Assembly (NCBI RefSeq): GCF_010015445.1
Contig: NC_053121.1
Span: forward strand, 29,407,434-29,471,433
DNA: 64,000 bases
Reading direction: 5' to 3'
Source: Perca fluviatilis
Taxonomy: Eukaryota > Chordata > Actinopteri > Perciformes > Percidae
Part shown: piece after piece, positions 29,106 to 41,821 of the stretch
Layout: each line of letters begins with the position of its first letter
Position numbering within the stretch: position 1 is the stretch's first letter
Translations under genes and position numbers: made by a program
Notes under the pieces: generated by a model
The model's database searches: none
Told to the model about the DNA's origin: nothing
What the model saw: only the letters and a program-made list of their open reading frames with translations

Positions 29106-31180
29106 ATTGAATAAAATCTGATGTCATCAAAGCTCTGGTGCCATCTTGTGTTTGCGATGTGAATAATCCTTACGGACGTTGCTGCAAAAGTGTGACTGAG
29201 CGAGTCAGCACGAAATCCAGGTTCACTCAAAAGGGCAAAGATTGTAGTATGGGCTGGTGTGAGGGGCACCTGCGAGGTTGCGGGTTTTTTTTCTGTGTGA
29301 TAAACAAATCCAGTGATTAATTGCAGATTTGTGCATTATGACTATTTTCTCATGTATAACATTTTAATATTGGCCACAGTTGGAGTACTTAATAGAGGAC
29401 CAGGACCAGGACGATGAAAATAGCTTTAAATGTCTCCCAGGCATTTCTTCAGAAAACACTGGACTAAGCTGGAGGGCAGGATTTTTAAGAAAGTAATGTG
29501 TCAACATTGTTTATCCATCACCACAGCACTAGGTCCCCAAATGACCTAGTAGACAATTGGCTAAAGAGAAACTTAAAACCAGCTAGAAAATGTTGTTATG
29601 TCTGAACTTCCAGGTCTTTAACTTCTCCCCTTGCTGCAGTCATGTAAAAGGTGTATTTCAGGGTGTGTCAGTACGCTGTGACATCATTGTTGGGTGTGGT
29701 TACAGGTGCAACAGAGCACATTTCTTGTGTCAGTGATGTTGAATGAGATCAGAGTTAAAACATAGAAAGTTAGTTATTTATGTTGCATTACTGTATGGTG
29801 TGTATGTTATTTTCCCATCTGCTGTATAAAATACAGAAAACCTGTCTGACAGTCAAAAAAAAGAGAAGTAGAATGTATTGCAGGGCTATTTATATTATAT
29901 TTAACAGCTGTACATGTTTCAGTCTCTCCTCTTGCCATACAAACATGAAACATCAGCCTTAATTCCCTAATCTTCTAAAGTAACCCACGACAGAAATACA
30001 TAGTTACCCCAAACGTCCTTGTATAACACTGATCTGCTGATAAAGAAAAGAAAACATTTGGTAAGCCAGTTGCTGTTCTGTTAAGCTTAAAGAAACCAAA
30101 GGGATATGTGAGGTGAAATTGAACTCCTTGGACCATTACACACTGAAGTGGAACACAGGACCCAATCCATGGGCTTGCCAGGAATACACTCTCACTGTAG
30201 GCATTATGCCGGAATTAGGCCTCTGACTGCAAATGACTAAATGGGGAAATCTAATTAAATACAGGATTTGTAAAAGTATCTGTGCTGAGGATTACAAAGG
30301 CTCAGCCTCACTAAACCCACAGAGTGATATTTCTCCAAATGGCGATTACATAAACCAACGGACAAGGCGGACCTCTCTCAGAGGGCCACCTCTGCGTTTC
30401 CTTCGACGCTCAACAAAAAAGGGTGAAGTTGTATTGTGTGTTATTGGATCTGTACCCCTTTGGAGCAAAAAGATACAAAATGTACAACTGTCGGCCTTTT
30501 TTCTGCCAGTGTCAAAAGAAAACTACACGGCAGGTCACTCAATCTACTACTTACTTACACTTAAGATGAAAAAGTTTGCGGGGTGCTATTAAGAGGAAGG
30601 GAACTCTAAAGGAGAGACTGTGCTGCTGTGATGAATAGATGTTCACCATCTTTTGATGCGCTCAAAAAATAACTTTCCCTGTCGGTTTATGAGCCATAGC
30701 TGATAAAATTGAACGAGCGTACTGTATAATATTACTTACTGGACACTTTAACCTTGGACTGTAACCTTGCAGCCATATCACCAATGCATGTGTTTCATAT
30801 TGCATTACTGGAAAACCTTCACTGCCAACATGTTTCAGTTGGTTGTTCCAACAATATCTGTGTTAGAAACTTAATTATGGTTCAAATTAGGCAACTAAAA
30901 CCACCTGGTTACAGCAGAGGAAGATTGTGTTCATAGTTGAATAATACTTTTTGTAATATGGACTACAAGTATAAGATGGTAGGTGAATATGTGATGCCTG
31001 TGTTGAAAGCAAAAACATGATATCAAGCCAGGTAATTACATACAGGAAGGACACAGTGCAGCCAGATACTTTATCAAATAAAACATTTAAAAATGAAACA
31101 CCTACGTTTATGGTGATTGTGGCAGTTTTGACTTCTGCCTACAGCGAGACACACAATCAGGCACACAGAGAGAAATCGAA
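29106..31180. other. no gene seen; contains a 119-codon open frame
   Basis: The frame at 30233-30592 is one of the longest in the window that does not come from a simple repeat. I recognise no domain, and it is neither signal-peptide-like nor internally repeated. The surrounding 30160-30500 has the look of unique sequence. I leave it unannotated as a gene. Confidence 0.4.
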
Positions 31181-31243
31181 GGACAGACACACACGCACAC
31201 ACAGACACAGACACACACACACACACAGACACACACGCACAGG
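31181..31243. repeat. interrupted CA repeat
   Basis: CACACACGCACACACAGACA-type sequence. The 90-124-codon frames on both strands here owe their length to it. Confidence 0.9.
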
Positions 31244-31429
31244 GATAGAGAGACATTCTGTAGAGTTGAAAGGAGAAGGATCGTTTTGTGACCGGTGTGG
31301 AGAAATGTGGGGCATGAACAGCCAGGTGCGTGATCAGGCACGAATCTACACTCCACGGCGCTTTGCTTGCCAAATTCCACGTAAGATGTAGGTTATGGAA
31401 ACGTTTTTTTTCGTTTTTTTTACTTTAAG

Positions 31430-31620
31430 CAACAAACATAACTACGTGACGTTCTGCGTCACATGCGTAACCAGAAGTTAAGTAATGGATGAAGTTAACC
31501 CAAACCACGATCTTTTACTAAACTAAACTAAGTAGTTTTTGTGAATAAACCTAACCAGACTGCAACTGTTTCAGAATGTAGTAAGGACGTGTTTAAAACC
31601 ATGACCGTTACATTCTGTGG
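31430..31620 (+). repeat. fragment of same interspersed family as 8241-8470
   Basis: GACGTTCTGCGTCACATG, then GTTAACCCAAACCACGATCT, then AATAAACCTAACCAGACTGC. The first two blocks align with 8354-8432. The 'acctaacc' block is typical of the rest of this dispersed fish repeat. Confidence 0.5.
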
Positions 31621-32023
31621 TTTAGATATGAGGACAGAAAACACTTCTTTGGGTCCAAAATTAATCTCGGTGGCATTATTTCATATTTAACACATTTGCT
31701 GTTGCAGTTTAGTGGTACAAAAAGGTTGTTTGGGAGACAGGGATGGTCCTTCGCAGCCTTGCTTTTGATTGCATTACGTGAATTTGACACATATAATTAA
31801 GCGAAGCCCGAGAGCTAGTTCAGCTGAAATCCGTTCTCTCGTGACATGCACTTGATCCACTGCATCATATATCCACCACACCTGTTCGATCATGGGGGTG
31901 TACCGAAGCCGTCAGTGCTCTACTTACTCTTTTGCTGTCATGCCAGCTGTCACACTGCTCACCTAACAGCCATGCTGTCACTTACAGGTACTGCTGCGGA
32001 TATTCATGTAGCATTTAATAAGC
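31621..32023. other. no gene seen
   Basis: Short unique-looking stretch between the interspersed repeat and the hAT element. The last eight bases before the element (32024-32031) are its target-site copy. Confidence 0.5.
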
Positions 32024-32031
32024 CCCACTTG

Positions 32032-33435
32032 CAGGGCTTAATTTGAACATGCCGGAACATGTTCCGGCACCTCCGATCCGGAACCTTTTTTATTGGATCC
32101 AGCACCTGTGTCACCAGGAAAAATGTATCTCCTAAATGAAAAAAATAAACTACTGTTTGTGTAGTGTTCAATGTTGTTATCTGTTTTGTTAGTCTTTATT
32201 CCCCATTGAAGTTCCACAAAAATCTTGTTGTTTGCATTTTCAATGCGTTTTAAGGTGAATTTTCAGGGTAGACGGAAGGGGGAGAGGCATAGGCGTCGAT
32301 TTCGGTGGGGACGCTGGGTACGCGTACCTACCAGATTTCGAGTCATTTTGTACCCACCACTTTTTTTGAAAACTTCAAGCTCAATTTAGTTAAAAAAAAA
32401 TTCTTGAGCGACAGATGCCAAAAAATCCACAACAATTTCTATTCCCACAGGGCAGGCACACACACAGCCGCTCTGCTGCTGCGCTGGCTGCTGCACGCTT
32501 CTCTGTTCACAACACTGCCTGTCGGGACATTCTGCTTAACGTGAAAAAGCTTAACGTGGTTTAATGTACCTCAACAACGATCAATGATCACCAAATTTCT
32601 CATGGCCATATCTTGTAATGAACACTTAAGCCTGTCAAAAGAATCAAACCGAAATCCAACGATTATATTAGTTATCTCACAAAGCGTTTTCTTCTTCATT
32701 GGCGCCTATATGGCGAGGAAAAAGCTTGTACCTAAACAATGATCAATGATTACCAAATTTCTCTCTCATATTGCTCCTCATAACCACTGAAAACTGTCAA
32801 AAAATCTAACCAGAAATGTGGTGATGATTGATCGTTATTGTACCCAGCACTTCTGGAAATGTAATTCCTGATGAGTCTTTGTCCCCAGCACATTTCAAAC
32901 CAAACTGCCCATGGGGAGAGGGACGGATGGAGGGGAAACACTTCAACAGCGCGCCGCTGCACTTCTAGTGGCACAAGCGCTTGTGCTGGTTGAGATTGCT
33001 GTTAGCCTCATAGCCCCACTCAGGGGAAAAATGTCAAAAAGACAACAAAGTTTGCTTAACTTGTTCAAATACGCTAGCCAGTCGGATATCAAACAAGCAA
33101 AAAACGTTTCTGCCGATCAAGAATGTGGAGACCACGGTTGTTTTTTAAATTAATAGTCCGATGGATAATTGCTGCTTGTGAAAACGATTGTTGCAGTGTA
33201 TTTTTTTTTTATTTTATTTTTTTTACATTTCGCACCGATGCAGTGCACGTTTTGAAATAAAAATAAACATTGCCCTGATGTACACACAGCGTTGTTTAGG
33301 TATTTTTAGTCAGAGAAGCTACTAGGCGGTGTCATTTTTATTTTTTTGTTCCGTTACCTCCAACCCCCGTTTTGAGTCGGCGGATCCACCCCCCCTCTGC
33401 GCTCCGGGACCTCCCACTTTACAAATTAAGAACTG
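32032..33435 (+). mobile_element. hAT deletion derivative, 1.40 kb
   Basis: The left end CAGGGCTTAATTTG and right end CAAATTAAGAACTG are inverted repeats, flanked by a perfect 8-bp duplication CCCACTTG (32024-32031 and 33436-33443). Inside is a direct repeat about 165 bases apart: AACGATCAATGATCACCAAA near 32575 and AATGATCAATGATTACCAAA near 32738. A 40-codon frame at 33031 resembles the start of a hAT transposase. The catalytic and C-terminal coding regions are missing, so this is an internal-deletion copy. Confidence 0.9.
33031..33153 (+). pseudogene. hAT transposase N-terminus remnant
   Basis: An ATG-started frame of 40 residues beginning MSKRQQSLLNLFK. A short basic start followed by a Q-x-SLL-x-x-F motif is characteristic of the N-termini of a hAT group related to ZMYM-type zinc-finger proteins (remembered similarity). 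The reading frame stops where the element's deletion begins, so no BED zinc finger, DDE catalytic or dimerisation region is left. The frame is open further upstream to 32911, but the family-like start is at 33031. It lies inside the hAT with perfect target duplication, which supports the reading. Confidence 0.6.
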
Positions 33436-33899
33436 CCCACTTGCAGGCTTCGAGTCTATGTTCCCCTGCATTGTATATCATCACCTAATGAATTAAATTA
33501 AAATGAATGTAATACAGCAAAAGGGGATTTCGCACCTGCCTCATTTAGTTCGGTTGAATCGCACTAGACTTTGGTTTCCCCCTTGGTGCGGTTCTTTTGG
33601 CCAGGCGTGAATGCAGCAATCAAACTTTGATGCGCACCAAACAGCATACCAAGACCTCCATGAAGAGGTGGTCTCGGTACACTTTCAAGCTAACTCTGGA
33701 ACACAGTTTGTTTGTGGTGATCACAACAGGATTCAACCTCGAACCGCCCCAACTACTGCATGTGCAGGGCTCTCAAGTTCTGAACAGAGTTCAGAGTGAG
33801 ATTTTGGCGGCAGGGGTTTGGGTGGGGATGGGGGTCTGATCTGATAAATGACACATAAATTCGTACAAATATAAAAATGTTTATTTAATTCAGCATTTC

Positions 33900-34005
<106 letters not shown>

Positions 34006-35016
34006 CAATAATTAATACTATGCATTGTCCGGATAAAATATAATGAAATAGCCTACCTAGGCCAAAGGTTTTCACTATGGGGGCCGGGAGGTTGTGCGGT
34101 AAAAATAAAAGGAAAGGAAAAAACTAAAAATATTCTAAATTATTATGGGTATTGTTATAAAAGTATTATGGGTATCTTTATAAAAATATAAAACTGTCAG
34201 AGTAGCCCTGCAGCCGATTCAACATGTAGCTATAATAATAATAATAACAATAATAATAATAATAATGGGCGCAAAAGCTACCCAGTTTTTCCTCTGTTGA
34301 TTTCTGCCGCCACAGTATCAGAAATAGGGCAGATGCACAACAGGGTTTCCACTATGTACATGTAGTATATGAAGTCATAATTACACGACTCTACAGAGCC
34401 GTGTGCTCTACTGAACTCAAGCGAACTGTCATCCGCTCTCTCTCCCCTTAACTGGAACAGTGACTGGACGTCATCACTCGCGAAGTCATGGCAACCAAAT
34501 AAACAACAGGGCGAGTACACTTGTCACTTAATCTTCAGCAAAGTCACAAACAGCGACGAAAGCCGCAACTTAAAATCTGCACTCACTCAGCTGGTGCGTG
34601 GCAGGGCCTTCTGAACTCTATGGGGATCTCACTTGATTCCTCTACCTGTTCCACTGTTTAAAAAATAGCGGCGCAACTTGGTGGGCGTTATCCTGGTAAT
34701 TTCTCTGCGTTAGAAATACAAGGTGTGGCGTGTGAACGGGTTGAAAAGCGTGTGTCTATTCAATGCGTGAGACTTGAGAGGTATTCATGTGTTACTCCAC
34801 TAGGGGTGGGGGGAAAAAATCGATACAGCATCGTATTGCAATCATTTCTGTGGCAATACTGTAACGATTCACAGACGCCAAGTATGGATCTATTATTATA
34901 TGTGTTGGTCAGTTTGTCTGCTTGACAATCCCATTTTGCAGGAATAAAATTGAAGTGAGATGAACAAACAGCTGTTGACAAAGTTAGATAATAAATTGCA
35001 ATATATCGCAGAATAT

Positions 35017-35514
35017 TAGCCTAGAAATCTAGACGCACCCTAGCGGCAGCAAATGTAATTTGCAGCCAGGGTCAGTCTAGCAGCTCTCCGTTGGCTTGAG
35101 AGCTGGAAAAAACAAATTCTGGTTAGGCCAATCACATCGTGTATAGAGTCGGTGGGCGGGATTAACATAAGGACGGCAGAGTTGCAGCGGTTCCGCGTGA
35201 ATTCCCTGCTACTTGAAAACAAAGACGATGGCTGCTGCTGCTGGCGAACAGCGGTCTTTCGAATCAGCTTTAGCCGCGACTCTGGAAGACTTGGAGTTAA
35301 GCACTGAAGTCATTCTTAAAAAAAGGAAGATGTGTTCAGAGTTTTGCCGACCAGATACGGCAAAAGTTTAATCTATCAACTAGCGTTGCTCTGGTTGGCT
35401 ATGAGTGCAGAGGGAATTTGAAAGACAACCGTTTATCCCACCCCTCGGATTGAGCCCTGCCAATGGTGAGTTCCCAGGCCCAACATCTTGATGTGGGTCT
35501 GGCTTGTCAGGCTA
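35017..35514 (+). mobile_element. helicase-derived element, 498 bp, 9-bp target duplication
   Basis: The ends TAGCCTAG and GTCAGGCTA are short inverted repeats. Subterminal sequence is also roughly inverted (AGACGCACC and GTGGGTCTG). A perfect direct duplication GCAGAATAT flanks it (35008-35016 and 35515-35523). With alternative edges the duplication could be read as 10 bases. It sits inside the hAT at 34801-35615. It carries a broken start of a RecQ-like helicase gene. A 9-bp duplication is longer than the hAT 8 bp and would fit Mutator-like or other superfamilies; I do not assign it. Confidence 0.85.
35228..35421 (+). pseudogene. RecQ-like helicase N-terminus remnant with Walker A motif
   Basis: The frame starting at 35228 encodes 47 residues beginning MAAAAGEQRSFESALAATLE and ending at a stop at 35369-35371. 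In another frame of the same strand, 35341-35382 encodes VLPTRYGKSLIYQL, preceded by KKEDVFR. This is the helicase motif I (Walker A) block of superfamily 2, RecQ-like enzymes, normally PTGxGKS followed by L-x-Y-Q. Here the first motif glycine is replaced by arginine. The two frames meet around the shared Lys-Lys at about 35317-35325, as if an internal deletion joined the start of the gene to motif I with a frameshift. All later helicase motifs are absent, so it is not functional. Confidence 0.72.
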
Positions 35515-36098
35515 GCAGAATATTGCAATATGTTTAAAATCGCAATAATATTGTATCGTGACATAAGTATCGTTATGATATCATATAGTGAGGCCTCTGG
35601 TGATTCCCACCACTATACTCCACAAGTCTGAGCTCAATGTCTCCTGTTGTCCGGTGTGCTTTGCAATCTGCGATGCGGCAGAATATGCAAACTGTAGCAT
35701 CTTGCAGTGTTTCTCTCATAGAAATAGTATGTGGTCAATGTCATTTCCATGGTCAAACCAGCCGCCGCTAGCTGGAGACAGACGACGACAGAGCGAAGTA
35801 TCTGTGAGTAGAGCAGACGTAGTAAGGTCGTTCGCCAAACAATGTCTCAAAAATTATTTGAATGAAATGAGCTGGTTTGACCATGGAGATGCAATAAATA
35901 TGCACTAGTCCAGAACACAGGACTATTCTTCCTGTATTTACCTTCTTGCTCCCACCCCAGACACATCTGACCAATAAGCGCTGGTATGCATTTTGGCATG
36001 CTTGGATTTTTCTCCGTGTGAAACGAAACCGCACCAAGGGGAACATGCTCCAAGTTTACAAACTCATCAACTGATTCGGACCAGAGTGAAATGCCCTT

Positions 36099-36535
36099 AA
36101 TTTGCATAACATTTTAATAAACATTAACTGTATTTCTGTTATATACTGTATTTAATATAACTGAAATTTTTATTCAGCAATTTCCAGTTTTGGAATTTCA
36201 GTATCAGTAAAGAAAACATCTTTTCCTCAATATACTCAATATTAAACAACCTTGGCAACTGAAACCTTTAGCTCATGTATGCAATGAAGAAGGTAATATC
36301 ATCTAAAATTAACTCATCAAATAGAACTCAAGTAGTCATCTAAGACCTGATGCATGTGTGTGTTGGGATGAAGGAGATTTTCTACACTGTGACCTTACAA
36401 GGTGGTCTGTATCCCAACAAATGAGTTCATAGCTTCAGGGGCTTTGGCCAACCCATCGCACAAATCCATGTCCAATTATCTGCCTTGGAAATTGCTAGGG
36501 GCTTGCCTATTTATGCCAAAGATACCCACTTCTAC

Positions 36536-36540
<5 letters not shown>
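36099..36540. other. no gene seen
   Basis: Unique-looking AT-rich sequence between the nested transposon cluster and a CA array. Confidence 0.5.

Positions 36541-36592
<52 letters not shown>
36541..36592. repeat. (CA)n microsatellite
   Basis: About 26 uninterrupted AC units. Confidence 0.97.
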
Positions 36593-36594
<2 letters not shown>

Positions 36595-37155
36595 CTATAC
36601 CCTCTTTCCTTATTTAATAATAACATAGCTGTGGTACCCACTCTTATATAGAGGAGCCATTACATGTTAGGCCACCTTCATTTCCCACGGCTGAGTGGGG
36701 ATGATTGCTTCCCCAATGTGGTCTTTTAATGACTTATAAGAGCATCTGATCACAGAAAGGTGCTCTTCGTGTCATCACAGCTCTCACCATACTGACAAAA
36801 AACACACAATGTGGGAACAAACGTAGGTAGAGAGTATAATATTTCATTGTGTAGCTTATGAGCTCAAAGCTGAAGAAAGGTGTGTTCTAGTGCACATTAT
36901 TTCCTGATAAAACAATAAACATGCATAACAAGTATAATATCTTAGGATATCCTAGCAGAAGAATGCCTTAGCTTATGGGATAAAGCCTCCACACTATCTC
37001 TTATTTAAAGGCTTCTGCTCCTTCTTGAAGTTACAATGTTCTTTATGCTGCTAAAATCATTTTTAATATATAAATTCATTCAATAAATTTGCACAAAATT
37101 AATAAACTTTTAGTTGTATTCTTTTAAATATATATCTATAGAACAACAATTTTGA
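36593..37155. other. no gene seen
   Basis: AT-rich, unique-looking. No feature recognised. Confidence 0.5.
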
Positions 37156-37363
37156 TGTGCTGCTGAGGTGCCCTTGAGCAAGGCACCAAACCCCTAACTG
37201 CTCAGGGCGCCTTCATTGGCAGCCCCCTTGCTCTGCCGTCTCTCCATTTAATGCATTTATAGGTCCTGTTTGTGCATGTATGTGTACTTTGGGCCTGTGT
37301 GTAATGTGTAATAACAACAGAGTGAAAAAAATTTAATTTCCTCCCTGGGGATTAATAAAGTAT
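37156..37363 (+). mobile_element. 5'-truncated SINE (3' half)
   Basis: The order GCTGAGGTGCCCTTGAGCAA, GGCACCAAACCCCTAACTGC, TCTCCATTTAATGCATTTAT, CAACAGAGTGAAAAAAATTT and a tail GGGGATTAATAAAGTA is that of the 3' body of a widespread spiny-rayed-fish SINE. Its tRNA-like head is missing here. The piece at 45936-46085 looks like the complementary head plus tail of the same family. Confidence 0.65.
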
Positions 37364-40318
37364 GTCTTCTTCAAATTTCACATCTGTCGGTTTTGGACTC
37401 GGTCAGTCGGTCCAGAGAGTTTCCCCAGGAATTATGTCCATATTGGATGATTCTGCACCTCACGATTTATGTCCATTGCCACGATTTCAGTGCCAAAGGC
37501 AGAAATAGCGAGGCGAAAAGTAAGGGTGTGGAGGTCGGGCGTGTAGCGTGTCTGAAGTTTAATGCAGGAGACCAAATTGATGTTTGCCTTTTTATTAATC
37601 CTAACCACCTGTTTTAGTTGCTTAACCCGTACCAGATTCTAACTAGTTTCATTTTCCATAACCATGATATTTCCCTAACCTTAACAACACTGTAGTTGCC
37701 CAAATTGTTTTTTAACATTGTACACACTAAAACATTTACAAAATCATCTTGTATTGACTTCCATGTCTGGTGGTGTATTTTCTGGCATTTTATATATATT
37801 ATGTAATAGACTAAACAATTAATCATAGAATGTATCAGCAGGTGAGACAATCATTAGTTTCCATAAACAGTATCTATTAAAATGTTCTAAATTTAAAATA
37901 AATGTGAATGTCTCTTTGAAATGCAAAAGGTCCACAAGTAGTTTTTCTATCAATGCATCACTTTTATTTAATTGTAAGAGTGGACACTCCTTTTTGAAGG
38001 TCTTTCATTTGGAAGTGACAATTCCAGTCCTGTATGTGTTTGCGGGCACGTTCTTACAGAAGAAGCACCTGAGTCCCCTTCTATTTTCGATCAGTGTGAT
38101 GGTTTGGAGATAAAGGGATTGTATACTTGACATGGCAAATTTAGGAAGAAAGAATCCTAGAATAAACCTCCTCCCAGCTCCTGTGGGGGCTTTAAACTTA
38201 AAAATAGGCTCCCCTTATCTCTTCCCTCCTCTATGTCAGCCTTTCATGTGCTGTATCTTACCATAAGGTATTTGTGAAAGGATAATTCTGTAGGTTATGG
38301 AAACATGCTGAGCAGGTCTCTGCCTCTGGGGTATAATACAGTGTCTGTACATGATGATAACATTCAAACAACACTTCTTCAAAAAGGAGATTGACTCTGC
38401 ACTATCGCTAATACTGATGTGGGATTTCATAACTGGTATGGCCATTTATTTACGGAGACTTCTTTAGATTATACAGTATGCAATCTAGCTGGTAATAATC
38501 AATGACATTTCCAATAAACATTGTTCATTGAGCTGCTCTGAGTCGATTTAATCAAAACTTTAACATCTGCTATATATTTAAATTAGCAGTGACATTTTGG
38601 GGGCTGTGTAGGAGTTTCTAAACATATGTTGTAAAATAACTACTTACTTTAAATAAAGTAGTTACTAGTAACACAGCAAAGTTACTTTTTATTAAAAGTA
38701 ATACTTGGCTGGTTAATGGTCAGCCAAATAGAGGGACTGACTTTAAAAATAGACATAAATATTGCACGTTATATAAATCCATTGTGTTGCAACTCTCTGA
38801 AGATGTATATTTTTACTTTTGAGAAATGTTTACGAAGGCCTCTGCAGCTCCTCTGTGTGGGGATCTTTTATTTTGAAGTACTCCTCCACAATGCATCTAC
38901 TGTAAGGCACAAAGATGATTTTCCCCCCAGACATAAAAATAGACAGCGGGCCTCTTTTTCTCCATAAGTGAGCATTTAGCCGTTCAAATACATACTACAG
39001 AAAGGTCTGCAGTTTCAGGATGGGAAACAGAAAATAATAAAAAACAGCTACAAACTAACATTTTATCTCAAAGATAGTAAGCCAGCAAAGTCATTACTAG
39101 GATGAAAGAGTGGTGAAAAAGAAATGTGTGTTTTGCTCATGTAGGTTATCATCATTATCATCATACTGTATAAATTACACTGACAGAATCAAGCTCTCTT
39201 AAAAAAAATCACAAATATAGAAAAAAGTATTGTGCAGATAAGCATGTTTCAATAGACAGTGCTTGGATCATTGCTAATGTGATGTGACCACAAAGTTTGT
39301 CATTTGTTTGTTTTTGTTTACACTGGTGATGACACAGCACTAACCTCCAGGGGCTTTACACTACTATCAACACAAACCTGCATCACTCCTGTCATAATTC
39401 ATTTAGAAAGTAATTAGTCAAGTGGCCTCTGATCTCCAACTGTCAGGCGGTAGCGAAAGTTTAATTGGCTAATCCGACAGTCATGCCATCAGATGCAGGT
39501 GAATAATCAGAGGTTTTATTCAAAGCATTAACAAACTGTAAAGTGCTTGGATGAAGATTTCCAAAGTACTGATTTATCATGCTTTTCCCGGAGGATTGTT
39601 GCAATAAAAGAGTAATAATAATAATCACCAGTCAGCTGAGACAGACTTCAGACGATTCAGATGAGCACACAGAAGGAAACATGATGAGTAGATGAATGGT
39701 CGAATGAATGGCTGGAAGAAATAGACAGATAAACGGACAGGCAGACAGATGGAAGTAAATGATTATTCTCCAACCCGCAGATGGTTTCCAGTCTTAGCCG
39801 TGGTGTGATGACAGCCAAACTGCAGACAGATCCGCTGAGCACGCCTTCCTCTGAACAAAGCGTTCAGTGTGGACACAGCAGTTTCTATCTGGCTAATTTA
39901 CTCGGCTTACTCAATCATGTTTAAATTCTGTCATGCACTGAAAAGATGGCTCAGAATAACGGCCATAGGGTGTACAGACGACTGACTATTTTCACTTACA
40001 TTTCAAACCTCTTTCCAAGGGGGGAGAACTATCGAGAAGCCCCTGCAACGGCTCTGACTTTGTGACTTTAAAAATCCCTCTGGCCTTTGGCTTCAGTACA
40101 ACTCAGTACACCACATCAGTTATCGCTTATAACAGTATGTAAGGATTATCACCTGATGCTTCAGCAGAAAGTACCTCTACCCCCACCCTCACCCCCCATT
40201 CCCATCCCCAGGAGACTTTCCGTGACCCCTGCAAGTGTTGTACACAACAGGAAAAAAACTCACCTTACAAAGAATGCAGCAAGCAGACATTCATGGCTGT
40301 GAGGGAGTGTGTGTGCAT
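37364..40318. other. no gene seen; 3.0 kb with one candidate conserved stretch
   Basis: At 38640-38710, AAGTAGTTACTAGTAAC and AAGTTACTTTTTATTAAAAG resemble a fragment of a fish DNA-transposon end. The interval 39340-39615 is repeat-free, with several homeodomain-like cores (GTAATTAGTCAAGTGG, TTTAATTGGCTAAT), and could be a conserved non-coding element. No exon seen. Confidence 0.4.
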
Positions 40319-40319
40319 T

Positions 40320-40381
<62 letters not shown>
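40319..40381. repeat. (GA)n microsatellite
   Basis: About 28 GA units with one ACA interruption near the start. Confidence 0.96.
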
Positions 40382-40383
<2 letters not shown>

Positions 40384-41821
40384 CACAGAGGTCGCAGGTA
40401 GAGAGCACCGAGGCAACTCACCATACTTGAACTAACATGAAAAGAAACAAACCCCAGTGTTAAGTTGACCGAGCTGACACTAACAAGCTGGAACACTTCT
40501 ATACAGAGGACCATCTCTCAATATCCCTCAATCCTTTTTCATTTCAAAGACTCCCCCTGTAGTGTTGCTGGTTTAAATCTACAGCCCTCTGGCCCTGGGT
40601 GCAGACACACAGAAACCATGGAGCGCGGACATCAACCTTTGTGCGTATCTGTGGACAGAGGACGCGGCAAAAGAGAGATATTGTGGAATTGGTGCCTTAC
40701 TAGATACATTGTCTTCCTGTTATTATGAAATGACATGGGCTACAATGAACAACAGGAATAAATAAGTGACAATAGATTCACAAGGGTTGGATTTTGCTCA
40801 ATTTGCAATCCAGTCAGTCAAAAAAAGACTCTGAATGTGATTCCAATTTTCAGTCTGGATGCAATTTGTCTGCAAAATGCATGCAAGTGAGAAGGACAGG
40901 ACGAAGGCAAGAGGAGATGCATGACAGTCACTGGTCTTAAGTGTAGACAAGCAGGGTGATGTGACCTCATTAGTATTAGTACAGCTTCCATGTTAGAATG
41001 ACTGTGTGCCTCATTATGTTTAAGAGCATGCGCAAGCAACTGTGGGGAAAAAGACAGATACAGCTGAAAAAGCAGAGGGAGTGAAGTAATACTCTACCTA
41101 CAGTATTGCTGCAACATTATTATAAAAGTTTCTTATGAAATAATCCCACTGTGCTCATTACGGGACTCTGAAATTAATTGGACTGTGGTTTGTTTGATAA
41201 GCTTATGAAAAGTCATATGATCTTTGTTGTAAGTACATGACAGCCTGTAACAAACATGTCATCAAACGACACCAAGTCTAAAGCTAACTCTTACATTTCA
41301 GTCTGGATCAAAGTGGTAAACTGACTGACCATCCCTAGAGCCACACCAAGCATGTCTAAACTAGAATTACCACATCACAGTTGTATGCCTCCACCAACCA
41401 GTCTAGTTGCACTTTACATCCAATTACTGTTTTTGTAAGAAGGATTCTGGTGGCTTTTAGAGAGCATAGATGTTGTATACAACGGCTTCAGTATCTGGTC
41501 GGAAAGGGCTGTGTGACGGCAAAGGTAAAGCGTTTCAAATATTCGAAATATAGCGTACACTTTAACTGATTTTGATAGCACAGCAGTACATTGCTTAGCT
41601 TCCGTGTCAGTACTCCCGCCCACTTCTCCAAACTGTGGGCGTGACAACCGTAATCTACTGTAGGTAATACAATGACTATGTCATGTATGAGTACCTCATA
41701 CAACCTAATACAACCATACTTCAAAATAATCTTGTAATTTTACAGAGACGTCTGACAGCTGTCAGACAGTTTTGAAATTAACAGTGCAAGCTTGCGTTAA
41801 CTGAAACCCAGTAGTTAAAGT
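40382..41821. other. no gene seen
   Basis: AT-rich sequence. Frames of 62-87 codons overlap on both strands and carry no motif. Confidence 0.5.

Larger units (their letters stand above)
34801..35615. mobile_element. hAT-like element (second nesting level)
   Basis: The ends TAGGGGTGG and CCACCACTA are inverted repeats, flanked by a perfect 8-bp duplication TACTCCAC (34793-34800 and 35616-35623). The inside has ATCGATACAGCATCG and ATATTGTATCGTGACATAAG-type blocks known from an abundant fish hAT family. It is interrupted by the 498-bp element at 35017. Removing that insertion and one duplicate leaves a 308-bp non-coding element. Confidence 0.92.

Noticed and set aside
28799..29130. Repetitive proteins on both strands (NIWNESL and FIPYIQT type)
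   Set aside because: They arise from a 21-bp tandem repeat that keeps all frames of suitable phase open; no flanking coding context.
30233..30592. 119-codon plus-strand frame without simple repeats
   Set aside because: No recognisable domain, splice context or family similarity; length is within chance for 64 kb read in six frames.
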